From Bolinopsis microptera (Eukaryota; Ctenophora; Tentaculata; Lobata; Bolinopsidae): 64,000 bases of DNA. The stretch spans positions 558,001 through 622,000 of the forward strand of contig NC_087078.1 in assembly GCF_026151205.1 (NCBI RefSeq), in the 5' to 3' direction. The notes below the pieces were generated by a model. That model searched no databases and was not told the origin of the DNA. It was given only the letters and a program-made list of their open reading frames with translations. Positions 10,801-22,800 of this stretch are shown piece after piece. The stretch's first letter is position 1; the number at the start of each line of letters is the position of its first letter. The translations under genes were made by a program, and so were the position numbers.

Positions 10801-13800
10801 AGTAACGCTGGACCGACCGCCGGGAGGGTTTTGTATCTTGGTGGAGGGTCTGTAGTTTGTGTCGTAGAAGTTGGACGGCTCCATGCTGCTCTGTCTTGCT
10901 GGTGGTCCAACTTGTTGTTTGGTTGAGGGACGACCCGTCTTGTGATCTTCATCTTCGAATACCACTGACTTGTTCCGCTCCAGCTGTAGGTGTAAAACAG
11001 TTAATAACGTAAAATTACTATGGTAACTAGAAGTGTAACTATGGTAACTAGTAGTGTAACTATGGTAACTAGTAGTGTAACTATGGTAACTAGTAGTGTT
11101 ACTATGGTAACACTGATTTGTTCCGCTCCAGCTGTAGATGTAGAAAAGTTAATAAAGGTGATGGAGAGTTTGTGTAACTGTAAAAGTTATTGAAAAACTA
11201 GTTTCACAAAAACAATATATCAATAATCAATATACTACTACTATACTAGTGAATAACAGAGCAGTAGAAAATCACCAGTTACCAATGCCTCAAATTAAAG
11301 CTGGTGTTGCTAGAGATAACAAAACGACCGCAATAATTAGGGCAACGTTTTTATTTCTTTTCAGGTAAATAAGGGCCCCCCCCCCCCCCCCCCCCCCTCT
11401 CTCTGAAAACCTGAGCTACCGAAGGAAGTCTGGCTCTTGTAAACTCCTCTTCTTCATTCTCTTCCCCAAATATATTTGACTTGTTTCTGTCCTTCTGTAA
11501 TATTATTATTATAATATATATATTTATATATATTTATATAACAGATCGTTAAGTAAAATTGTACGCAGTGAATATTCTGAGTCAATTTTTCTGGAAGTAT
11601 CATTATTAAGTTAAATTATATAGATTTATAATATTAACCGATTACTCAAGAGAATGCGGAGTTATCATTAGTAGCGGCCGAAATAATCATTGTGCAACGA
11701 GCATGTAGAGGCTTATGGCAAGAACACGACGGGAGTGATGTGGGTAGTGGCTGAAAATACTGGTAGGGAATTAATGATAATCATAGATAAAATTAGACGG
11801 CCTGTAGTTCGATGTTGGTTGAATAAGCAACAGAGAGCACGAGAAAATCAGGCCGACTTGTTGACAAGACAGTGCGTGCTATAGATTAGAATGCAGTTAA
11901 TAGAGAATAATGAGTTTTCGGAGCATACAGCATAGGCGGGCCGTATTTTGGTGCGGCACATACAGGGCTGGTAGAGGAATATATAAGGTCGGACGGACGG
12001 TCGAGAAGGAGATGGAGTTTTCCCGATTCGATAGAGCGTCATTGATGCCGGACTGTAAGGGAGCCTGAACTGGGAGAGAGAGTTGGTGGTTTGTCCTATC
12101 GAAGGATAGTTGGTGGTCGGAACCTGTAACTCTGGTTGAGTTCTGGTTGGCCTAGAGAGGGATTGATAGTAGACATAATGGCATGGGTCATGGCGGATTT
12201 AAGCTAGGAGTTTCAGCGTGAATATAGACAAGTATTGACGGCCGACTTTATATATAATAGTATGTCTGGCTATAGTATGTGTATAGTGATTGTATTTCAT
12301 GATGTGATATGTTATGGTAGGATAAGATCATTAGATCGGTGGGCGATTTTGGGCAATATAAGTCTGGTGAACTAGGAGTTAAAGCAGGAGTTTGTCGAAT
12401 TATTCATTGTATTGTTTTATAGTTTAATATCTTGTAACCATCGTTATTACTCTTGTTTTCGTTGTTCGTACCTTAAATTGATACAAATAATCTACGAATC
12501 TGGAGCAGATGGTGACTGCTTACAATGGCGCGAACGGTAGGATCCTACTTTATTATAGGATAGATTATTTGTATTTTAATTGAGGTAAGGGAGAGATTGC
12601 TTATCATTCGAATGTGAATTGACCGGTGTGAGGAGTAGAGTTACGTTATGTTGTAACAGTGTTGCCAGTCAGATTAGGGTCATCGATTAGTTCAGTGCAA
12701 GAGCAGTAAATGAAGACACGGTTAAGTGTGGAGTTTAAATGCAATTTTTGGGTTTCTTTCATCATGTAAGGGAAGGAAGGTTAGGTACCGGAGGGGCATA
12801 GGTTAGGAGGAGCAGAGGGGATATTTTGAGGAATAAATATCAGTCCGTTGAGAGATTGTATCGAGAGAATGTTATAATTATTATCGAGGGGGTACGTGAG
12901 GAGTTCATGGTTTACTGTTTCTTATTTTAAGTTTTAAGACGGCAGACTTGACATACTTTCAGCCACCAGAGCCTCAGTGGGAGTGGCTGCCTGCTGAATC
13001 GTTCTGTTGTGTGTCAGACTTGTTTTCTTTTTGTAGCGCTACATATTTTATATTATGGAAGAGAGCGAGAGGGGGAGTTTGGAGTGGGCTGGCGAAATTG
13101 CGACCAACATTTCAAGGATTGGGGGAGAGATGTAATTTATATAAATGAGACCCGGGTGCTGCTAGCACTGGAAAGGGAGAGGGAGGTTATTCAGAGAGAT
13201 GTGACGTCACTTGTATCGAATTAAAGCTGTGTATAAGTTTGAAAACGTGGTACGTTTTGAGTGAGATTTAAATTTTGAGGGGAATGGTATTTTCTATGAT
13301 GAAAGAAACTAGGACTACTTTTCTGTGAAGAGTGTGATGAATTGACAGGCCGAATATATGAAAAAGATGATCCGACGGCGATTTTGGAAATTAAGTCATC
13401 AGGTGACTGTGTGAGACACGGCAATTTTGAATATTAAGTCATGGAGTGACTGTGTGAAACACTGTGATTTTGGAAATTAAGTCATGGAGTGACTGTGTGA
13501 GACACTGGTTTGTCAATTAGAGTAAAAGCCGAGAAATACGGGGCTGAGAAATGGAACGGACAGGTGAGTATTGTATTAAGTGAGTGTAAATTTTGTATAG
13601 TATGGAGTTAGGGCGAGATAGAAAGCTGTGGATATGTTGGTGTCCACTGGAAACAATCATATTAGTTGAACTGTCATACTATGTTACGTCTGAGCGGTGT
13701 GTTTACTATAATAAGAACATCTGGAGCTGAGCCATGGTATTAATTCCCTATAGAGTGGCTATTGTTAAATGTTCAGTTATAGTTTGCGAGTTTTATAAAG

Positions 13801-16800
13801 TATTCAGTTTCCTCTATTAAACGAGGTAGCGGTTGTTTGCACGTTTGCTTGTTTTACATATAAATCCATCTGTAAACATGGTGGTGGCATTAATAGTGGT
13901 AGTTACTACTTTACTAGTGGAAATGCTAGTGAAACGTGGCGAGAGGTGATAATAGTGGAATTATTATTGGAATTATTATTGGAGACATGGTGGTGGCGAT
14001 AATAGAGGTGACTAAAGGAATTATTATTGGAGACATGGTGGGGGCGATACTAGTGGTGACTAGAGGAATTATTATTGGAGACATGGTGGGGGCGATACTA
14101 GTGGTGACTAGAGGTATTATTATTTGAATATGGTGGTGGAGATAAATAGCAGAATTATTATTGGAACCAGCTGTTGGAACGTGGTGAGGAGTGATGTTGG
14201 AGGGAAAGGCATAGGTGCATTAGGAGTGCAGTGGCAGTACTAGTGGTAACTAGTGGAAATATTATTAGAATGTGGTGGGGGGTCATATTGGAATGAGAAA
14301 TATGATTGGAGGACATCTGGAGGGATGGGTTGGAGACTGGTTGGAGGAAGTATGGGTGGACGTATTGGAGATAAATTGGAGAGAGACTGGAAAGAACGCA
14401 TGTATCATTGGAGGGAACATGGAAGGAGGCATTAGAAGCATTTGAAGGAGATATAAGGAGACATTGGAAGGAGACATTGGTAGGAGAAACAAGGAGACAC
14501 GTGGAGTGAAACACGTGGAAGGAGACACATGGAGACATAGTAAGGAGAGATATGGATGATATTGGAAACATTGTGGTGGAAAATATACAAGTGGTAAATA
14601 GTGGAAACATTATTTAAACATGGTGAGTGATGAAATAACGTGTAGAATGTGGTGAGTGGTGACAGAGCATTAAATATCATTCCAGGGTAAATATCGAAGG
14701 AGAAACATTTGAAGGAGATACGAGGAGATATTAGAAGACTTTGTTGGGAGAAACGAGGAGACATCGGAGGGAGACACGTAAAGAAATTGGAAGTATAGAT
14801 ACGGAGAGATTTAAGGGAGACACCTTGAGAAATTGGAAGGAGACACGCAGACATATTGGAAGAAGATATATGGATAATCTTGGAGATATTGCGGTGGAAA
14901 TACTAGAGATATGGGGAGACATTGAAAGACACTGAAAGAAGACATTGAAAGGAGACACATTGAGACATTATAAGAAGACACAAGGATACATGAAAGCATA
15001 GATAGGAAACAAGATTGGAGGACATATCGATTGGAGGTCTATAGCTCAGAATGTAAACGGTAAAGTGTAAAGTGGGGAAAAGAGAAAGACAGATGGTAAT
15101 GGGAGTGGAAGGGTGCGAACCAAATTCAAGCACTGATTCAGAGAGTGACTTAGAGACGAATGGTACGGAGGAAATAAAAAATACAAAAAGGAAGATGAGA
15201 ACTTGAAGGAAAGACCATACATTCATCAACGAAGAGAAGAGGAAACTGATACAGAAAGTAGCACAGGATACGACTCAGATAGTAGTACAGAGATCAGTAG
15301 TGCGGATGAAGAAGAGTCAATGACAAGAAAGGCGAAAAAATTAAAATATGAAGACGAGAGTGAAATAGGGCACGAGAAATGGTTTCGTTTTAGACTGTAC
15401 ATGGAAGCCGTAGAGGTGGATAAAAGTGAAAAGAAGGAGAATTGGACGGGGATGTATGCCGAACTAGAAAAAGTACGGAAAAGGAGAGACAATTTAAGAG
15501 CGGAAATGATTAGTGTTTTAGAGAAAAAATAAAGATGCTAGAAGATTCAAGGACGATAACAGAAGGCAGACTACAACGGAGAATAGATATCTTAGAAAGG
15601 ATGGACGAAAAAAGAAGAAAAAGAGAACTAAAGGGGAAAGAAAACTTACAGATTGAGCTAATTGGAAAAGAAAGACAGATAAAGAAACCAACCGTGGTAA
15701 AGTAGAAGTACATGCAAGCTAAAAAAGAAAGAAATTGAAAGACAATATATCTGTAACCAGAGTCGAGGACACATGGATTGGGGGTTGCATGAAAGCAGAG
15801 ACCAGAAACAGGATTCGAGAACACATGAATTGGAGGTCACATGGAAGCATAAAAGGGGGATAGATATGGAGACCAAGAGGTGGGGACAACTGCTGATATC
15901 CTAAACGGAGAGAAAGTGTCGGAGAAAATAGCTGATATCCTAGACGGAGAGAAAGTGTCGGAGACGGCGAGACAGTGTTGGAGAAAATTACTGATATCCT
16001 GGGCGGAGACACAGAAACGTGTTGTAAACGAGGTATTATACTAAAAGTGGTCTTACGTGGCGAGAACGTGGGCGTTCCTAACTTATGTCAATCTACACTC
16101 ACTAGTATCAAACGATCGGGAAGTATGTCCCAATATCAATAACAGAAAAGGAGAGAAGTGTGTCTCAACAATTTAGTTGTATCAGAAGTGTGTCCGATAC
16201 AACAGTAAGGAGTGTGCCTTACTAAACTTCAACAATAAATACGTAACAGTAAAGGAGAGAAGTGTGTCTCTACAATTTGGTTGTATCAGAAGCGTGTCTG
16301 ATACAACAGTAAGGAGTGTGCCTTACTAAACTTCAACAACAAATACGTAACAATAAAGGAGAGAAGTGTGTCTCTACAATTTGGTTGTATCAGAAGTGTG
16401 TCCGATACAACAGTAAGGAGTGTGCCTTACTAAACTTCAACAACAAATACGTAACAATAAAGGAGAGAAGTGTGTCTCTACAATTTGGTTGTATCAGAAG
16501 TGTGTCCGATACAACAGTAAGGAGTGTGCCTTACTAAACTTCAACAGTAAATTTATAAAGGTGAGAAGTGTGTCTCACTAAAAATGTCTAAATAGAATAG
16601 AGAAAAGTCTTTGGATAACTCGGTAAATAAACGTATTGTACTTTGTAATAATCTTAAAAACTCTCCAAAAGGGGGACGTGACACAGACGCCCGCACTGAA
16701 CAAGTAGGCCCTTAAAAAGGCTGTACTCACGCGTGAATATAAGTCACGCATGAGTACAACTTCCGCGTGCTCGTACTTACACGTAAAACTAAAATGTAAA

Positions 16801-19800
16801 GATAAGAAATGTAAATGAATGTAACCTAGCACTAAAAGGATTCTAAAAGATGCTGCAATATAAAACCTACGAAATTACTTTACTCTAATTATGGACTATA
16901 AGAACTAACTATTAAACTATAATATAAACTGTACTAAAAACCTAACTTAACCCTAGACCCTACTAAATTGACCCTAATCCTACTTTACTACATATCACCC
17001 CAACAAAAAAACGTGATGCTGTGTCGTCTCTAGGAGACAACACAACATCAAAAATTAAAATCTTACAAAAAATATTTTCCCAAAAATTCAACATTATTTT
17101 CAAATATTTGTGACTAAAACAGAATCATCGCCCAAATATTACAATCTTGTAAATATCACTTCAAAACCGCTTTTAAAAAAACGGTACACATAGTACGTTT
17201 TAAAAGAGCTATAACTGAACTTCAAATCATATACATTCACATACAATAGTCCTTCTCAGAGGCAGGATAAAAATGATCATCTATTACAATTAGATATAAA
17301 CTGTCCTCTTTATATTTACTCAAAATCAACAAAAATAGTTCATCGTCATCATTGTGTATCCATCTTTTCTTTATCATCATAAATCTTTCTCCATCTTTTA
17401 CTCCGTCGTTGAATAAACATCATTTTCTTTCTCATCTTGAAACGCCAGGTACTTCTGTAAACTGGTTTACACAGACAAATACTACTGACAAACATTCTGA
17501 CCCATACTGATGTAGTCTAGCAGTGTGGCTAGAACTATACCAACTATTATAATTGGTAGGTGAACTGTGCTCGGTTGGGCCTGAGTAACACGCAATCCCA
17601 GTCTTGAAACCGTGCCCGAATATCTGGCATTACTGAAATATTCCAGCCAGATTGTTAATCACCCGTCTAATCGTAGATGATTGGTTATCACTGTAATAGT
17701 CCGGAGGTCGCAAACTTTCTCTGTTCCTTAACCCATATCGTGGTTCTGGTTCCGGTATCTCTTGATGGCTCTGTTCTTCAGCATCCAGCTGAACTGTGCC
17801 TTCATCACTAGTTTCGAAAGACACAAAGGCACCCGTTGAGTTTCTACTCTCCTGTTCTTCTAAAGATCCACTTCGTCGATCAGTTTCTTCTTCATTCAAT
17901 TCCGTTGGAGGAGTGGTCCTTATCGATATTGGCGAAGCTGGTAATCTTTCAATCTCTCGTGTAGTTGTCCGAACAGGTGGTGGTTGAACTGGGGTACTAC
18001 TCATATCAGGAGCAGCTATCACAGGATCAAGTGTCTTGTCGGGATGTAAAGACTGTCTTTTTCTACGCTGAGGATGATGTATTGTAGCAAACTGTTCGTC
18101 TTCGTCACTGTCATCGTTGTTCAGTTCACCTGTATGGGTGTCTGAAGAAGCAGTCTGTGCACCAGAGTGGGTGACAGGGAGAGCAGTCTGTGCACCAGAG
18201 TGGGTGACAGCTAGAGGATATTTGATCTTATTGTGCTTATTCCTCGCAAAATGTTTCATTTTACTGATATTTGTCACTTTATCCGTTTCAGGTGTTATCT
18301 GCACAACATAAAGATGGTCATTTATCACTTTCTTTACCAATAGCGGACCTCTCCATCTTATTGAGTACTTGTGTTGAGGACAGTTTATGAGGACATAACA
18401 CAGATCACCTGCTTTAAAGTATGGTCCCAGGATATTTCTGTCATGCTGATGTTTAGAGTACAGAAAGTCCGTGTCCGCATTTTCCCGAACTTTTCTAAGT
18501 GTTCTCTTCATCAAGGTATACATCTCGTAAGCTCCTTTACTTTTCTTTGATGGGATCTCCGTCTTTAAGTCATTATCCACAAGTAAAGTTATCGGGGTGT
18601 TTGTTTCCCTTCCAAAGACTAATCTGTTGCTTGAGTATCCAGTGTGTCTGTTTTTAAGTGAGTTGAGCGCCATGACACAGTAGCCCAAATAAATGTCCCA
18701 GCATCTTTCTTTTCCCTCTGGAATAGCAGCTCTCAACGCCTGGTTTATCCTTTTATTTGATCTCTCTGCTTTTCCGGTGCTCCGTGCTTTGTAACTTGTG
18801 CCGTGAGTTACCTTACATTCAAAGTACTGCCATACTGCTTTGAAATAATCAGCCGAGTAGCCTGGATGATTATCGACGATGATCTCTTTTGGTATTCCAT
18901 GAATCAACGTCCAACGTCGAACAATCTGTTCAATGTTTTCCTTTGCAGTCTGTGTTTTTACAGGAATTGCCACAACATAGTTGCTCCACGCATCAGTTAT
19001 AGTCAGGATATACCGATATCCTCGTGGAGTTCTTCCCTCAGACTCTGGCACTATGTGGTCCACAATGATGCAATCGTTGAAGGAGTGGAATAACATGTGT
19101 CGTAGAGGGGCTTTTAGGTACCTCTGTGGTTGCTTTATGGCTCCGCACTTCTCGCAAGCTGCAATGTATTCTTTGAAATCCTCAACCATCTTGGGCCAAT
19201 AGAAGTTTCGGCGACAGAGGTCAACCGATATTTCTGCTCCAGGGTGGCAACTTGTAAGGGTCGAGTGATGTAGCTTCATAATCCCTTCGACGAGATTCTC
19301 CGGTACAACGATCAGGTCCCGTTTCTGATCTGGATGTATGGGTGGACGTATTGGAGATAAATTGGAGAGAGACTGGAAAGAACGCATGTATCATTGGAGG
19401 GAACATGGAAGGAGGCATTAGAAGCATTTGAAGGAGATATAAGGAGACATTGGAAGGAGACATTGGTAGGAGAAACAAGGAGACACGTGGAGTGAAACAC
19501 GTGGAAGGAGACACATGGAGACATAGTAAGGAGAGATATGGATGATATTGGAAACATTGTGGTGGAAAATATACAAGTGGTAAATAGTGGAAACATTATT
19601 TAAACATGGTGAGTGATGAAATAACGTGTAGAATGTGGTGAGTGGTGACAGAGCATTAAATATCATTCCAGGGTAAATATCGAAGGAGAAACATTTGAAG
19701 GAGATACGAGGAGATATTAGAAGACTTTGTTGGGAGAAACGAGGAGACATCGGAGGGAGACACGTAAAGAAATTGGAAGTATAGATACGGAGAGATTTAA

Positions 19801-22800
19801 GGGAGACACCTTGAGAAATTGGAAGGAGACACGCAGACATATTGGAAGAAGATATATGGATAATCTTGGAGATATTGCGGTGGAAATACTAGAGATATGG
19901 GGAGACATTGAAAGACACTGAAAGAAGACATTGAAAGGAGACACATTGAGACATTATAAGAAGACACAAGGATACATGAAAGCATAGATAGGAAACAAGA
20001 TTGGAGGACATATCGATTGGAGGTCTATAGCTCAGAATGTAAACGGTAAAGTGTAAAGTGGGGAAAAGAGAAAGACAGATGGTAATGGGAGTGGAAGGGT
20101 GCGAACCAAATTCAAGCACTGATTCAGAGAGTGACTTAGAGACGAATGGTACGGAGGAAATAAAAAATACAAAAAGGAAGATGAGAACTTGAAGGAAAGA
20201 CCATACATTCATCAACGAAGAGAAGAGGAAACTGATACAGAAAGTAGCACAGGATACGACTCAGATAGTAGTACAGAGATCAGTAGTGCGGATGAAGAAG
20301 AGTCAATGACAAGAAAGGCGAAAAAATTAAAATATGAAGACGAGAGTGAAATAGGGCACGAGAAATGGTTTCGTTTTAGACTGTACATGGAAGCCGTAGA
20401 GGTGGATAAAAGTGAAAAGAAGGAGAATTGGACGGGGATGTATGCCGAACTAGAAAAAGTACGGAAAAGGAGAGACAATTTAAGAGCGGAAATGATTAGT
20501 GTTTTAGAGAAAAAATAAAGATGCTAGAAGATTCAAGGACGATAACAGAAGGCAGACTACAACGGAGAATAGATATCTTAGAAAGGATGGACGAAAAAAG
20601 AAGAAAAAGAGAACTAAAGGGGAAAGAAAACTTACAGATTGAGCTAATTGGAAAAGAAAGACAGATAAAGAAACCAACCGTGGTAAAGTAGAAGTACATG
20701 CAAGCTAAAAAAGAAAGAAATTGAAAGACAATATATCTGTAACCAGAGTCGAGGACACATGGATTGGGGGTTGCATGAAAGCAGAGACCAGAAACAGGAT
20801 TCGAGAACACATGAATTGGAGGTCACATGGAAGCATAAAAGGGGGATAGATATGGAGACCAAGAGGTGGGGACAACTGCTGATATCCTAAACGGAGAGAA
20901 AGTGTCGGAGAAAATAGCTGATATCCTAGACGGAGAGAAAGTGTCGGAGACGGCGAGACAGTGTTGGAGAAAATTACTGATATCCTGGGCGGAGACACAG
21001 AAACGTGTTGTAAACGAGGTATTATACTAAAAGTGGTCTTACGTGGCGAGAACGTGGGCGTTCCTAACTTATGTCAATCTACACTCACTAGTATCAAACG
21101 ATCGGGAAGTATGTCCCAATATCAATAACAGAAAAGGAGAGAAGTGTGTCTCAACAATTTAGTTGTATCAGAAGTGTGTCCGATACAACAGTAAGGAGTG
21201 TGCCTTACTAAACTTCAACAATAAATACGTAACAGTAAAGGAGAGAAGTGTGTCTCTACAATTTGGTTGTATCAGAAGCGTGTCTGATACAACAGTAAGG
21301 AGTGTGCCTTACTAAACTTCAACAACAAATACGTAACAATAAAGGAGAGAAGTGTGTCTCTACAATTTGGTTGTATCAGAAGTGTGTCCGATACAACAGT
21401 AAGGAGTGTGCCTTACTAAACTTCAACAACAAATACGTAACAATAAAGGAGAGAAGTGTGTCTCTACAATTTGGTTGTATCAGAAGTGTGTCCGATACAA
21501 CAGTAAGGAGTGTGCCTTACTAAACTTCAACAGTAAATTTATAAAGGTGAGAAGTGTGTCTCACTAAAAATGTCTAAATAGAATAGAGAAAAGTCTTTGG
21601 ATAACTCGGTAAATAAACGTATTGTACTTTGTAATAATCTTAAAAACTCTCCAAAAGGGGGACGTGACACAGACGCCCGCACTGAACAAGTAGGCCCTTA
21701 AAAAGGCTGTACTCACGCGTGAATATAAGTCACGCATGAGTACAACTTCCGCGTGCTCGTACTTACACGTAAAACTAAAATGTAAAGATAAGAAATGTAA
21801 ATGAATGTAACCTAGCACTAAAAGGATTCTAAAAGATGCTGCAATATAAAACCTACGAAATTACTTTACTCTAATTATGGACTATAAGAACTAACTATTA
21901 AACTATAATATAAACTGTACTAAAAACCTAACTTAACCCTAGACCCTACTAAATTGACCCTAATCCTACTTTACTACATATCACCCCAACAAAAAAACGT
22001 GATGCTGTGTCGTCTCTAGGAGACAACACAACATCAAAAATTAAAATCTTACAAAAAATATTTTCCCAAAAATTCAACATTATTTTCAAATATTTGTGAC
22101 TAAAACAGAATCATCGCCCAAATATTACAATCTTGTAAATATCACTTCAAAACCGCTTTTAAAAAAACGGTACACATAGTACGTTTTAAAAGAGCTATAA
22201 CTGAACTTCAAATCATATACATTCACATACAATAGTCCTTCTCAGAGGCAGGATAAAAATGATCATCTATTACAATTAGATATAAACTGTCCTCTTTATA
22301 TTTACTCAAAATCAACAAAAATAGTTCATCGTCATCATTGTGTATCCATCTTTTCTTTATCATCATAAATCTTTCTCCATCTTTTACTCCGTCGTTGAAT
22401 AAACATCATTTTCTTTCTCATCTTGAAACGCCAGGTACTTCTGTAAACTGGTTTACACAGACAAATACTACTGACAAACATTCTGACCCATACTGATGTA
22501 GTCTAGCAGTGTGGCTAGAACTATACCAACTATTATAATTGGTAGGTGAACTGTGCTCGGTTGGGCCTGAGTAACACGCAATCCCAGTCTTGAAACCGTG
22601 CCCGAATATCTGGCATTACTGAAATATTCCAGCCAGATTGTTAATCACCCGTCTAATCGTAGATGATTGGTTATCACTGTAATAGTCCGGAGGTCGCAAA
22701 CTTTCTCTGTTCCTTAACCCATATCGTGGTTCTGGTTCCGGTATCTCTTGATGGCTCTGTTCTTCAGCATCCAGCTGAACTGTGCCTTCATCACTAGTTT

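Larger units (their letters stand above)
14352..19337. repeat. Tandem duplication, first 4986-bp unit
   Basis: Identical, as far as I compared, to 19338-24323. It joins LARD interior (14352-16019), a 973-bp Ty3/gypsy LTR (16020-16992) and the 3' part of pol (16993-19337). The junction at 19336-19337 shares only GT between the two parents. This is a head-to-tail duplication made after the Ty3/gypsy element had inserted, not a second insertion. Confidence 0.9.

Noticed and set aside
10605-10952. Minus-strand frame of 115 codons with repeated Ser-Val-Asn-Val-Ala-Arg-Glu-Lys
   Set aside because: Its first half is another frame of JPT-like exon 4, and its repeats come from the 33-bp array. The frame with PPGG and a family-like end is the real one.
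12526-12545. A tRNA gene fragment
   Set aside because: Only the 3' half pattern is present and in the antisense direction expected for a primer-binding site next to an LTR.
17630-19387. A separate 585-residue integrase-like gene
   Set aside because: It is the 3' part of pol in the duplicated unit, with a hybrid N-terminus made by the duplication junction.
21979-22615. An envelope gene after pol
   Set aside because: No open frame of useful length exists between the pol stop and the 3' LTR on the element strand.
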